A DNA stretch of 64,000 nucleotides from G963668345 sp965226215 (GTDB lineage: Bacteria > Acidobacteriota > Terriglobia > Bryobacterales > UBA6623). Below, piece after piece: positions 34,511 to 44,217 of the stretch (position 1 is the first letter of the stretch; every line of letters begins with the position of its first letter). Made by a program: the position numbers and the translations under genes. The stretch is taken from the NCBI GenBank assembly GCA_965226215.1, contig CBDDCH010000002.1, positions 62,001-126,000 of the forward strand, given 5' to 3'. Under the pieces are notes generated by a model. That model saw only the letters and a program-made list of their open reading frames with translations, did not search any database and was not told the origin of the DNA.

Positions 34511-35868
34511 ACTTCGTAAACCTCGACGCGGGTTTCAATCTCTTCGCGAGGGAGCAGTGACGACCAGTAGGCCACCACCTCGCGCACCGGCGGCCGCCCT
34601 TCACCGAACCCGGTCGCCGTCGGCGGCCCGTTCAACACCAGCGGAATCAACTCGCGCGTGAAGCGATCGATCGCGGCCCGCTCCTGCGCCCGGGCGCCGA
34701 TGCGGAGCTGTATCTCGGGCGGATCCGGATTCGCTGCCGCCACAGGCCCGTGGCAGGCGTTGATCCCCAGATGCTCAGTATAGATCTCGTCGAACTCCAG
34801 ATTGAGATCCCCCAGTCGTTGGCGCACGATGCGGTCGGCTTCTTTTGCTTTCTCCAGAGCATCAGGCCAACTATAGACCAAGGATCCGATGGCCTTCCAA
34901 CCGGCCGAGTAAGTGATCGACGTCTTGAGCGTCGAGGGACGCGCGCGCCCCCGGATACCGCTGACCACGACGCGATCAACGCCATCGTCTTGCAACTGAA
35001 TGCTGGTGAAATCCGCCACACAATCGGGCGTGATGTAGTTGCGCGGATCACCCAGCTCATAAACGAGTTGTTCCTTGACGACCGCCGCGTTGATGCGCCC
35101 CCCTGTGTTTTCGTGCTTGGTGACATGGAAGTGGCCGTCCGGGTAGGCCTCGATAATTGGGAAGCCGACGTTGGCGAGATCAGGAATCGTCTTCCAATCG
35201 ACCTGGCAGTTGCCACCGCTCGCCTGTGCCCCGCACTCGATGATGTGACCTGCTACGGTTCCGGCTGCAAGTTTGTCCCACTCTTCGGGACCCCATCCGA
35301 ACTCGTGGACCGTCGGCGCCAAAGCCAACGCGGTGTCGGTCGAGCGCCCCGCGACAATCACCTGAGCTCCGGTTTCAAGCGCTTCGACCAGGGGAAACGC
35401 TCCCAGGTAGACGTTGGCACTCAGAATCTTTGGACGGATCGTCTCGATCGGCTCGCCGCTGTCGATATCGTCGAAGGCAATGCCCCGATCAAGCATTTCG
35501 TCCATTCGTTCATAGATGTCGTCACCCAAGACGACCGCCACTTTGCCGCGTTTGACGCCCGCTCGTCGCGCGGCGTCGACGACTGCTCCGGCACAGGCCC
35601 GCGGGTTGACCCCGCCGGCATTCGAGATGACCCTGATATTTCGCTCCACGAGTCGCGGAAAAACGCGGGCCGCGAGGGGAACAAAGTCGCGGGCATATCC
35701 CTTGGCCGGGTCGCCCTTTTTCTGCTTCTGTAGAATCGACATCGTAATCTCGGCCAGATAATCGAGAACGAGATAGTCGATCGGCCCTTGCTCGATTTGA
35801 CGCACCGGCGCCTCGAGCCAATCCCCCCAAAAGCCCTGTCCGTTCGCGATCCGGATGAGAGGCTTCAT
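34507..35868 (-). CDS. AtuA-like (DUF1446) protein
   Basis: A 453-residue member of the acyclic terpene utilisation AtuA/DUF1446 family. It starts MKPLIRIANGQGFWGDWLEAPVRQ at 35868. It contains GPIDYLVLDYLAEITMSIL, NAGGVNPRACA, VIVAGRSTDTALALAP, HIIECGAQASGGN and the C-terminal GPPTATGFGEGRPPVREVV, all typical of the family. AtuA homologues occur in acyclic terpene and related branched-chain acid catabolism, but the molecular activity is not established. No carboxylase subunit (AtuC/AtuF) lies nearby. It overlaps the GNAT gene by four bases. Confidence 0.88.
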   Translation of the reverse strand: MKPLIRIANGQGFWGDWLEAPVRQIEQGPIDYLVLDYLAEITMSILQKQKKGDPAKGYARDFVPLAARVFPRLVERNIRVISNAGGVNPRACAGAVVDAARRAGVKRGKVAVVLGDDIYERMDEMLDRGIAFDDIDSGEPIETIRPKILSANVYLGAFPLVEALETGAQVIVAGRSTDTALALAPTVHEFGWGPEEWDKLAAGTVAGHIIECGAQASGGNCQVDWKTIPDLANVGFPIIEAYPDGHFHVTKHENTGGRINAAVVKEQLVYELGDPRNYITPDCVADFTSIQLQDDGVDRVVVSGIRGRARPSTLKTSITYSAGWKAIGSLVYSWPDALEKAKEADRIVRQRLGDLNLEFDEIYTEHLGINACHGPVAAANPDPPEIQLRIGARAQERAAIDRFTRELIPLVLNGPPTATGFGEGRPPVREVVAYWSSLLPREEIETRVEVYEV

Positions 35869-36153
35869 TCGTGTACCTGAGTCGAGGTGGGTTCTTCCGA
35901 TGTCCGCCGGCGACCAACGCAAGACCCCATTTGGTACCAGGTTACCGCTTCAACCTCTCAGGCGGATCTTGCTCGGGCGCTTGATGTGTCTGTGGGAATC
36001 TGCCGGAAATGCCCGCCTCCCCTTGCCGCACCCTGGTCGGCGCGTCTCCGCTTGGTCGCCTGGGTGTGCGCGAGCAAAAAACTGAGCCCTGGAACGTAAG
36101 TGACTGGGCAAATATGCGTAACCACCGGGACGCCATGACCGCGCCGTCGAAAA
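35869..36153. other. Intergenic region before the IS110 remnant
   Basis: About 285 bases without a supportable gene; probably the upstream region of the AtuA-like gene and the flank of a degraded IS110 element. Confidence 0.35.
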
Positions 36154-37190
36154 TCACGCTTGTACGGTGGTGAGGGCGTCGGCGGGGAGTTTCACCTTAT
36201 AGCCCAGGCTGCGCAGGTTTCGTATCATTCTCTGGACGCGGTGCTGCTGTGCCTTGGGGTTGACCCGCTGGTCGTATTCGGTGTAGCGTACCCCCCTGGT
36301 GCAGGATCTTCCAGATCAGCTTGCACAGTCGGTGCGCCACCGCCTTGTTGTAGCCCAGCCGCGGCAGCAGTCGTCTCAACAGCGCCTCCAAGAAACTTCC
36401 CTTCGTCTTCATCGCCAGCTGCGGCGCTTGATTCCACAGGCGCCGCAGATAGCAATTCCCCTTCGGCGAGCGGCCCCTGTGGTTCTCCCCGGAGCTCTCG
36501 TCCTGACCGGGACAAACCCCTACCCACGACGCCAGCTCGCCCGCCGTGGGGAAGGTCGCTGCCTGCACCCCTACCGCGGCGATCACCTGCTGCGCCGAGT
36601 CGGCCCTCAAGCCCGGCACCTCCGCCAGCCGCACCACGACGTCTTCCTGCTTAGCGAGCGCCTGGGCGATCTTCCGGTCGAGTGGCTCGCGCTGGCGATC
36701 GATCAGCTCGATATGATCCAGATACAGCCCCAGCAAGTGCTGCTCCACCTCCGAGGGCTGCCCCCGCGGAGCCGCCGTCAACTGCTTGCGGCTCGCGCGC
36801 AGCCGCGGATGACCCCGGGCGGCCAACTCGGCCGCGTCGCTGCAGCCCTGGGCCAAGGCCCGCAGCATGCGCCGCCCGCTGACCCCCAGCCGGTCGCTGA
36901 TCACGCTCGAGAGCTTGCTGCGCGCCTCCTCCAGCAGGCACTCCACTTGATTCTGCAGCCGCACACGCTCACGCCGCAGTTGCACCTTCCTGCGCGTCAT
37001 CGTGCACCAAGCGCGCTGTTCCGGCTGGGACACGAAGCTCAGGATCAGCTCGCCGGCCACCAGCCGCCGTGCGTCGGCGAAATCATGCTTGCGTCCGCGC
37101 GGCGCCCGGTTCGACTGCGCTTGCGCCAGATGCAGGCGAAACTCCCTATCGGACTCGACAGCTCCAGAGCGGTCACGACCTTGACCACTC
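36154..37190 (-). pseudogene. IS110-family transposase, degraded
   Basis: A DEDD (RuvC-like)/transposase_20 transposase with at least two frameshifts. The main frame carries HLAQAQSNRAPRGRKHDFADARRLV (DEDD part), then coiled helices, then GELASWVGVCPGQDESSGEN, whose Ser corresponds to the catalytic serine region. The C-terminus shifts frame within a run of six G near 36290, after which VRYTEYDQRVNPKAQQHRV…DALTTVQA completes a normal IS110 end, with stop at 36154. The N-terminus also shifts, near 37170, before ALELSS-like residues. It cannot make a full-length protein. IS110 elements use a bridge RNA encoded beside the gene. Confidence 0.75.
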
Positions 37191-37237
37191 CACGCCCGGC
37201 TTCATCCTCCCTCCGCAGCAGGCCCGGTCTCGCGCCA

Positions 37238-37278
37238 TTTTCATCCCCTTGGGTGGGCCGTTAGGCCCATCGGCACTC
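37238..37278 (+). repeat. 41-bp hairpin repeat, copy 2
   Basis: Matches the repeat at 21747-21787 at 37 of 41 positions and keeps the TGGGCC/GGCCCA stem with loop GTTA. It lies about 50 bases beyond the degraded 5' end of the IS110 transposase, where the element end or its target would be. Confidence 0.55.
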
Positions 37279-37319
37279 ACTTCCATGAGGAGGCCGGTCC
37301 CAGCTTGCTGACATTGGAA

Positions 37320-37893
37320 GGTCCACGATGACCCGCGACCAGTAACGGTCAAGTATTACGGCACGGATGGAAGACTTCGCCGCCATAACACCAGCGAGAT
37401 CGAGGCCGTTCTTCCCAAACGGGCTAAGAAGAAGACGCGCCCAAAGCCGCCCTTCGGCGGGCCGCGCTACGTTCTCAACTACTCGGCACGATACACCCAC
37501 CGCGTCGCGATCTCGAATCACCGCTTCGTCGCTTTCGCCGATGGCAAGGTCACCTTTCGCTGGAAGGATTACGCTCACGGCAACAAGCGACGATTGATGA
37601 CGCTGACGGCCGAAGAGTTCTTGCGGCGGTTCCTACAGCACGTGCTGCCGCACCGCTTCGTTCGCATCCGCTTCTTCGGCTTCCTCGCTCCTCGCAAGCG
37701 GGGAGAGTCGTTGCCGCTGTGTCGGCAACTGCTAGCGACCGACGCCACATCCTCGGTTCCTGCAGCGCCGAGCCAGAAGCGTGAACCCACCACTTGGATC
37801 TGCCCCCTCTGCGGCGGCCCCATGATGCTCGTCGAGAGGCTCGACGCCTGGCAGCTGCAGCAGCAGGAAGGGACATACTTTGACAGGTCCTGA
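37320..37893 (+). pseudogene. IS91-family transposase, C-terminal remnant
   Basis: A frame starting around 37320 with no start codon encodes TRPKPPFGGPRYVLNY, then SARYTHRVAISNHRF, then KVTFRWKDYAHGNKRRLMTL, then RFLQHVLPHRFVRIRFFGFL and a terminal zinc-finger-like ICPLCGGPMMLVERL. This is the C-terminal half of an IS91/IS801-type (Y2 HUH) transposase. The N-terminal half with the HUH and tyrosine motifs is absent. A short frame beginning at 37594 is the only part with its own start codon. It abuts the IS110 remnant. Confidence 0.75.
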
Positions 37894-38334
37894 ATATGCT
37901 CTACTCCCGGCCACGCAGTCGTGTCACCTGACGCGCTCCCTCGACGTGCGTTCCTCACACCAATCCGCGCGCCGAACCTGCTCTCGGGTCCTCCAGAGTC
38001 GCTTCTTCGACACCTTCCAGCAGTGCATGCAAGTACCGTTTCTCTTCCATCGAGCCACTCACCGACCCGAAAACAGCGCCCCCGAAGCCACGAAACTCGA
38101 TGCAATCCCCATAGCGGTGCCAGCTTGACCGCGTCCGCCGCAAACACGAGCGGCTTCCTTCAAACGCCCTTATCCAAAGCAACCCGGCGATCGGCATCTT
38201 ACCCGACTCGGGCTTCCCAGCGCCGGGTTCCTCAAGATAAGGTCCTAACGTTACCGCCGAGCCGGCAAAATCAGGCCTACTGAGTCCCGCGTAATATAAG
38301 GTAACCTTTTAGAGAGTGCAGACGTCTTTTGGAT
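37894..38334. other. Region downstream of the IS91 remnant
   Basis: About 440 bases. A minus-strand frame contains the protein-like stretch SGSMEEKRYLHALLEGVEEA, then TLEDPR, but no family is recognised. The stretch may be the distal end of the IS91 element or another fragment. Confidence 0.3.
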
Positions 38335-38430
38335 ATGGGTTTTCCCAAAGGCGTGAAACGGAACTTTGCCGCGTTAGAGCGGCGGCGCATCGAGGCGGTA
38401 CGGCTGGTCGTGGAAGAAGGGCTCAGCTAG
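38335..38430 (+). pseudogene. IS630-type transposase N-terminal fragment
   Basis: ATG 38335 begins MGFPKGVKRNFAALERRRIE, then AVRLVVEEGLS, then a stop. This matches the first ~30 residues of an IS630-family transposase, before its winged-helix region. The following sequence carries no further transposase similarity, so it is a stub. Confidence 0.55.
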
Positions 38431-38608
38431 ATTGCGAACCTTGTCGTGCAGCAGGTCCTCCAGTGACCCCGCAGTTTCGTCGTCCTCACGTCGGACGTCA
38501 AAGTAATCAGATTGGGTTTCGGGAGCGTACGCTAGCAATGATTCCAGGGGCTATTGCGCGGCTCCAAAACTCGGTCATTTTTTGACAAAAAAACTGTGCG
38601 GAAATGAA
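38431..38608. other. Non-coding stretch after the IS630 stub
   Basis: About 180 bases with no recognised gene; a probable junction between the IS graveyard and the integrative element to the right. Confidence 0.3.
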
Positions 38609-38809
38609 GTGTGTCATGAATGCAATTTTCAGTGCGCCCTGTGCCGTATTTCGCTTGGTCCTTGCCGCGCGGTTCCTTACACACTAGGGGAAGAGCAAGT
38701 CCTTCTTTGCCGTCGTTGTCGGCGACGCCTGAGGTTCAAGACTCTTTCCATCCTTGTTCTTCGAACTTCTTCTTCATCCCTTTGTCTCAGACCAACCTCC
38801 GGACGTTGA
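38609..38809 (+). CDS. Possible small zinc-ribbon protein
   Basis: A frame from GTG 38609 encodes VCHECNFQCALCRISLG followed by AVPYTLGEEQVLLCRRCRRRLRF and a hydrophobic, Ser-rich tail. Two CxxC pairs (CALC and CRRC) about 28 residues apart suggest a zinc ribbon. It ends just before the ATPase gene at 38821. No homologue recognised and the start is uncertain, so it may be part of a degraded gene. Confidence 0.3.
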   Translation: MCHECNFQCALCRISLGPCRAVPYTLGEEQVLLCRRCRRRLRFKTLSILVLRTSSSSLCLRPTSGR

Positions 38810-38820
38810 GGAAGATGACG

Positions 38821-40969
38821 ATGAGGTTTAAACGTCCAACTGGTGGAAAACCAAACCGGCCGAGTTTCAATCGATCGAACCGTTCATCTTCCGCCGGCTG
38901 GCCTCGCAACCAGCAGGGTCGGCAGAACTTGGTGGAGATGGTTCGCGAACTGAAACTCAATGAACATCCGCGCATTGCACGCGCGGTTCGAAACGCTCTG
39001 GTCAAGGGCGATCAGCGAATGCTCGACAAGCTTTCGCTGCTCCTTTCACGGGCGTACTTCACGCAACAAATCAACCCCAATAGATTCTTGTCTCGGGAGA
39101 CCGACCTTGATGGAGAAATCAGAATAGGTCTGACTCCCGACGGACGCCCTATTGGTCTGAGCCGCGATGAACTGACTCGTCACATCCTCGCTGCCGGCAC
39201 GACTGGTGGCGGTAAAAGCACCTTTGGTCGGAACATTGTTCACCAGGCAATGGAAAGCGGAATCCCGGTTCTGGTTATCGACCCGAAGCAGGACTTGGAC
39301 CATGCTGCCAGAGACGGTGTTTACGTTTTCACCGAAAACACATTGCGAGACAACTTGCTCTTGCCGCTGGACAACTCTGTCCCGCTTCGAGCTTATCGCA
39401 ACCTGCTGGTTCGCCTGTTCGCCGACATCCAAGGCTTTATGGCAAGAGGATTCTCGATCATCATGCGCGGCGTTGATCAGCTCTACAGGGACTTCGCCCT
39501 GTATGAGAAGTGGAACCAGCCTGATGCGAGAACTCTGCGTTGCCCAACCTTGCACGACCTTTTGGAGCTATTCGACAGTCCTGCGTTTAGGAAAAACAAT
39601 GTCCACGGGCACGGCGGGCGTGAGAGTCTCTCCTCGGTGATCGACAAGCTGTACGGTCTCGTCATTGAGTTGGGGCCGATCATCTCGCGTAGGGATCGAC
39701 CTCAGAAAAATCTACACCGACAAATTGGCGGTCACGTTCAGCTGCCCGTCATTAGCTCCGGACGCCCGTAATTTTCTGGTGGCCTCTTTGATTCTGAGGT
39801 TTCATCAGTGGTTTTACGTTCAGCACCTGACGGGAAAGCTCAACCTGTGCATCATTCAAGACGAGGCCAAAACTCTCTTCGGAAAAGACCACGCCAATCC
39901 GACATTCAAAGACGTGGTCAGCAAACTGCGAGAGAGCGGTATTTCTCTTGTTGTTTTCGATCAGGTTGTCTCCGAGTTGGCGCAGTACATCCGTTCGAAT
40001 TCCGGAACCCTGGTGTGGTTGAGAAACTCAGACGGAAGAGACGTAGATACGCTGCGACAAGCAGCCGGTGCAACGTGGGAGCAAACCCAAGAAAACTACT
40101 CTCTTTCTCCGGGACAAGCAATCGTTCGTCATCCACGGGCCCGAGATCTTCAAAAGGTCATCATTCCGTTCTCCCCTGTCGACAAGCACATTTCACCCGA
40201 AGAACCTGACAGGCTGATGGCTCCTCGTCTGAAGGAGTTGTACAAAGACGTGATCCCCTGCGAGGAGTCGAATAGACCGGAGTCCGCCCAACGCGAAAAA
40301 GAGCGCACACCCTCGGATGCAAAAACCGATCCTAATCGCGCCCGAACGAGTGCGCAGTTGGAGATCGATTCTTCAGAGCGCCGGTTTCTGCACTGCCTCG
40401 CGCACAACTTTGATCGTCCGTGCACGGAAGTTTATGAGGAGTTGGGGCTCGGCCGGAGCGCGGGCCATGCGTTGAAGGAGAGGCTTCGAAAGAAAGGCTT
40501 TCTCTCTCAATTGAGAACCAATCTTGGCGCGAAGGGGCGACGGTGCGTCTTTCTCATTCCCAATCCCTTTCTGTTTGGAGAGTTTGGCATCGAACTTCCG
40601 TCGGGCAAAGGAGGGCCGCTGCATCGACACATGCAATCAGAACTGAAAAAGCGGATCGAGCAACTTGGTTTTGTCACGGTTATCGAGCAGAGCATAAACG
40701 GCAGTCCAGAAGCTTGCGATCTGGGTCTGGACCGAAACGGCACGAAGATCGCGATTGAGATAGTTGTCACCAGTCGGCCGGCCCAGGAGGTTGCGCACAT
40801 TCAAAAAAATCTGGATGCCGGATTCGATCACGTAGTTCTCAGTTTTCTGAACAGCAAAGTTCTCGGGAAGACACGGGAGCTGGCGGCGTCGCGATACCCG
40901 AAGGAAACGCTCGACAAGGTCTCGTTCTGCATCGTGAACAAAATCCTGGAAGTTCTCAGAGGCATGTGA
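38821..40969 (+). pseudogene. HerA/VirD4-like ATPase with winged-helix and nuclease-like C-terminus, frameshifted
   Basis: The first part starts MRFKRPTGGKPNRPSF behind GAGGAAG. It carries a basic tail, then LTRHILAAGTTGGGKSTFG (Walker A, residues about 126-134) and PVLVIDPKQDLDH. A one-base shift near 39695 breaks the gene. The second frame resumes at IDLRKIYTDKLAV and contains LNLCIIQDEAKTLFG (Walker B), a winged-helix-like region (EVYEELGLGRSAGHALKERLRKKGF in pieces) and a C-terminal segment. That segment, SPEACDLGLDRNGTKIAIEI, looks like a PD-(D/E)xK nuclease fold. The rejoined length is about 715 residues. Members of this ATPase class act in DNA transfer or defence. It stands two genes upstream of xis and int in the same orientation, so it is cargo or transfer machinery of a decayed element. 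Confidence 0.7.
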
Positions 40970-40970
40970 G

Positions 40971-41293
40971 ATGGAAACCATCTACCAGTTGTTCGGCACG
41001 ATTTTGTTCCTGTTCCTGTCCGCTGTCTTGGTGTGCAGGCGCTACGGGAGTACTTGTTGGGCATGAAATTACCGGGTGTGTCTTCGAGCATGCTGTCGGG
41101 AAACTCAAGAATCACGGGGAAAGACTCACTTCCCGACTGGTTCCCGCAGGTTCTTGAACGAGATCGGGAGCTTCACGGGCTGTGGAACTCGATGGGTAAG
41201 CCTGACCACACCGATACGAGTCGCTCGGGCTACGACTATGCGGTGGCCCGGGTTGCGGCCGGACGGTGGGGTCATGAAGAGCGGAAAAGGTGA
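40971..41293 (+). pseudogene. Small membrane protein, probably frameshifted
   Basis: ATG 40971, one base after the ATPase stop, begins METIYQLFGTILFLFLSAVLV, a single membrane span, then runs out of frame. The adjacent frame (from GTG 41033) continues QALREYLLGMKLPGVSSSML to HEERKR at 41293. A single-base change near 41030-41040 would join them into a protein of about 105 residues. Alternatively an 86-residue protein starts at GTG 41033. No family recognised. It is part of the element operon. Confidence 0.45.
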
Positions 41294-41341
41294 GCTGTAC
41301 GTTCGACGAACAATAGCAAGTGCCCTGATCAAGTGAACAAC

Positions 41342-41548
41342 ATGGATCAACGGGCCAGAGACCGGCTGCTTAGAGTGTCTGAAGTTGCAGAGTGGCTCTG
41401 CGTCTCCCCTGGCTGGGTGCGCGACCACGCCAACGGCCGACGGCGGCCGATTCTGCCGAGCGTGAAGATGGGCAAGGGTAGAAAGGCTGCTCGTCGGTTC
41501 CGCAGAGAAGATATTGAGGAGTTCATTCGAGAGTGCCATCAGGGATGA
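41342..41548 (+). CDS. Xis/AlpA-like helix-turn-helix protein
   Basis: A 68-residue protein: MDQRARDRLLRVSEVAEWLC followed by VSPGWVRDHANGRRRPILPSVKMGKG and ARRFRREDIEEFIREC. This is the MerR-like winged helix of excisionases (RVSEVAEWLxVSxxWVRxH…PxxKxGxxxRFRxxDIxEF). It lies between the element's membrane protein and the integrase, the usual place for a recombination directionality factor. A GTG at 41333 is an alternative start. It appears intact although the integrase is not. Confidence 0.8.
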   Translation: MDQRARDRLLRVSEVAEWLCVSPGWVRDHANGRRRPILPSVKMGKGRKAARRFRREDIEEFIRECHQG

Positions 41549-41606
41549 TGCCGTAGCCATGGTAAACTACGCTCCGATCCCCAATTTGAAAACGATTGGG
41601 AGGCGT

Positions 41607-42754
41607 ATGTCTAGAACAAAACATCAACGCGGCTCGGTCGAGTTGACCGGGACGCGAGTCAAGAAGTGGCGCGGGCAATTCCGCGTCTATGTTCAACAGC
41701 CTGACGGTTTGGAGAAGGTCAGGCGCCGAAAGGTGGTCCTCGGACTCAAGTCCGAGATGACCAAGGCGGACGCTCGCCGCAGGCTGGCCGAGCTCATTCA
41801 GCGAGAGATCGGAACAGCTGAGGTCAAGCAAGACGATTCCGTCACCTTCAAGTGGTTTTGGCAGAATCGCTTCCTGCCCATGTATGAGAAGCGCTGGCGG
41901 CCCAAGACAGCGTCAGAGCTGACGTACTTTTTTGACGGGCGGATTCTGCCGTTGATTGGATTAACAAGGCTTGGGGATATTCACCCGTTTTCAGCTCCAG
42001 AAGCATCTCAACGACCTCGCGAAGGCCGGGGCCTCGAATTCTGTAGTGCGAAAGTTCCGAACTTGGGTGAAGGCTGTTCTCGACGAGGCGGTTGAACAGC
42101 AATTCCTTGAGCGTAATGCCGCGCGGAAGCTGATCATTCCCGAAACTCGGCCTATCTGCAAACGATTTCTCAGGCTAGAGGAGGTTTGCACGCTGCTACG
42201 TGCCCTTGTCCAGCCCCGTGATCGGCTCATCATGCGGTTGTTCGTGACTCTGTGCCCTACGCCGAGGGGAGTTGTTTGCTCTTCGCTGGAATGACTGGCG
42301 TGGGAATCGGTTGCGGGTAGATGAGGCTATAGTCGGGGGCAAAATCGGCCCGACAAAGACGAGGGGCAGTACGGCGGAAGTGGTCGTCCCGAAGTCGCTT
42401 CAGATGGAGTTAGAGTGCTGGCGCGTCGCGTGTGGTGATGTGAAGCCCGATGATTTCATTTTCTCGTCAAGCCGAGGAACACCTCTCGACGGCCACAACT
42501 ATCTTCGCCGGTTCCTCAAACCGGTGGCGGAAAAGATTGGCATCCCGGGTCTGACCTTTCAGGCGCTTCGACGAACATTCGCGACGCTGATACAGAGAAA
42601 AGGAAGTGTGAAAGATGTACAGGCCCAGCTGCGGCACGCCGACGCGGCTACAACGCTGGGTATCTACATGCAGTCCATCCCGGATTCTGTGGCCGAAGCT
42701 GTTGGGGCCCTGGATCGTGAACTATCCGAAGTGGACAAGGGGGTGACGCAGTGA
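41607..42754 (+). pseudogene. Tyrosine-recombinase integrase with two frameshifts
   Basis: The gene starts MSRTKHQRGSVELTGTRVKK at 41607 behind GGGAGG. It encodes an arm-binding and core-binding domain, a first shift near 41978 (GDI to TRFQLQKHLNDL), and a second near 42256 inside the catalytic box that would read CALRRGELFALRWNDW (first catalytic Arg). The last frame contains GLTFQALRRTFATLIQR (box II Arg; the usual His of HxLR is Gln), AQLRHADAATTLGIYMQ (His and nucleophile Tyr). The intact protein would be about 380 residues. It ends 71 bases from a tRNA-Val 3'-end sequence, which marks the target. The element can no longer mobilise itself. Confidence 0.82.
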
Positions 42755-42825
42755 GATTTATTGCTTTTGTTGGCCCCAAGTGGCCCAAGTTTTTGCTTGC
42801 GGAAGGTGTAAGTTGTTGAAAACAA

Positions 42826-42870
42826 TGGTGGGCGCGCCCAGACTCGAACTGGGGACCTCCTGCGTGTGAA
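42826..42870 (-). other. Attachment-site remnant: 3' end of tRNA-Val(CAC)
   Basis: Read on the minus strand this is the 3' part of a valine tRNA: TTCACACGCAGGAGGTC (anticodon CAC and anticodon 3' stem), T-arm CCCAG-TTCGAGT-CTGGG, acceptor CGCGCCC, then A and CCA. No 5' half is present upstream, so it is not a tRNA gene. A perfect tRNA 3' end next to an integrase gene is the classic signature of attL/attR. A related fragment lies at 62594-62639. Confidence 0.75.
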
Positions 42871-43055
42871 GTGTGGGGGCGCTGTGTGACACGTTGTTAC
42901 CTATTGCTATCAAGTGCCCTGTTGACGGGCCTTTCGACAAAAGCTGTAGTAAAGAATAGCACCGTGTATCCATCCGTGAAAAGCCGTCACAAGCACTGAG
43001 TTGCGTCACAATCCACGTCACAACGTTATTAGCAAGAACAAGCGGAATGCGGACC

Positions 43056-43334
43056 TTAACCGGAATGAAGATTCCCGCGTTCGAGCAAAACAAAGTCGAG
43101 CCGGCCGTATCGGTCAATGGTTTGCCTTACAAGCTCGACGACGTCGCGCTCGAGAGCGACATCGGTCCTGACCGCCAAACCGTCTATCTCGCGAGCCACC
43201 TCCGAAGCGCCATCGGCGTCCGCATCGGCCACGACGACACCTCGCGCACCCTCGGCAGCGAATCGCCGGCAAAGCGCCCGTCCGATACCGCTCGAACCGC
43301 CGGTCACGACGGCCACTTTATCGTGGAGATTCAT
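43056..43334 (-). pseudogene. Short-chain dehydrogenase (SDR), N-terminal fragment
   Basis: The frame starts MNLHDKVAVVTGGSSGIGRAL (TGxxxGIG cofactor loop) and continues through VVVADADADGASEVAREIDG to YGRLD, then shifts frame so that CSNAGIFIPV (the NAG motif) is read one frame over. All the catalytic SYK part is missing. Only about 100 of the usual 250 residues remain. The cut end faces the tRNA-Val att remnant, so the integrative element or a later deletion removed the rest. Confidence 0.75.
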
Positions 43335-43633
43335 GTGCCCATAAGGACCCCGAAGCAAGCAGGGTAAACAGTCACAGCCAGACCGACAATCCTACGTGTT
43401 TTCCGTATTGTCCGCGTAGTTCTACATGTACTTTCGGGTACCCAGCAACAAGGCCGACAACCGCCTGGCACCGCCTTCCGTGTATCCTGAGTCTGAGACA
43501 CCTTAACGCGAACCAGCCGCAAGCAAACAGCGAGCTAGTGGCAGTCCAGCGCGGGAAAGCTGCCACCAGGCACGACATGCCGCCCCTACGATCTCTGCTG
43601 ACTTTGGCGAGGGTTTGACTCTCCAGGTCCTTA
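43335..43633. other. Intergenic region, nothing recognised
   Basis: About 300 bases between the SDR fragment and the membrane protein fragment; no supportable feature. Confidence 0.35.
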
Positions 43634-44217
43634 TGTCATCGCGCCGAACCTACTTTGCACTGCTCATGGCGGCAAGCGTAGTTCTGCTGGCGCCTTTTTC
43701 TGTTATTGACATTCTGCCGCTTCAAGATTATCCGAACCACCTGGCTCGCATACACATCCTCAGTCATCTCGGGGAGTCACCGACGCTGCAGCAGTACTAC
43801 CAGGCCTCATGGGCCCCCGTTGCCTAACTTGGCGATGGACGTCATCGTGCCGCTGCTGGCCAGGGTTTTTCCGCTCGAGCTGGCCGGCGCAATCTTCTGC
43901 GCTCTTGCCTTGCTCTCGACGGCGCCGGCCGTGTCGCTGCTTCATTACGCCTTGCACGGGAAGCTGTCGCTGTGGCCGCTGGTAAGTGTCCTGTTTGCGT
44001 ACAACTTCGTCTTCTATATGGGGTGGCTGAACTACTTGTTAGGAGTCAACCTAGCGTTGATCTTCGCTGCCCTCTGGCTGAAACTGCGCGGGTGGCCGAT
44101 CCGCAAGTCCATACCGTTATTTGCGGCGCTTTCAACGATTCTTTATTTCACACACCTCTATGCTTTGGGAGTGTATGGGCTGATTGTGCTGGGGTTAGAG
44201 ATCTCACACTACTCTAA
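43634..44217 (+). pseudogene. Multi-span membrane protein, frameshifted and 3'-truncated
   Basis: ATG 43634 begins MSSRRTYFALLMAASVVLLAPF and then DILPLQDYPNHLARIHIL, reaching a stop at SWAPVA. The adjacent frame goes on as PNLAMDVIVPLLARVFPLEL and several more hydrophobic segments. One extra T near 43824 explains the break (APV-PNLAMD). Similarity ends near 44215 (LEISHYSK), leaving about 195 residues with five to six spans. The DYPNHLAR motif after the first span resembles uncharacterised polytopic envelope proteins of glycosyltransferase-like type. Function unknown. Confidence 0.55.

Noticed and set aside
34750..35733. Plus-strand 327-codon frame opposite the AtuA-like gene
   Set aside because: Antisense to a well-conserved gene; no recognisable domains.
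43056..43367. Plus-strand open frame across the SDR fragment
   Set aside because: Minus strand clearly encodes the TGGSSGIG Rossmann motif; the plus frame is a shadow.
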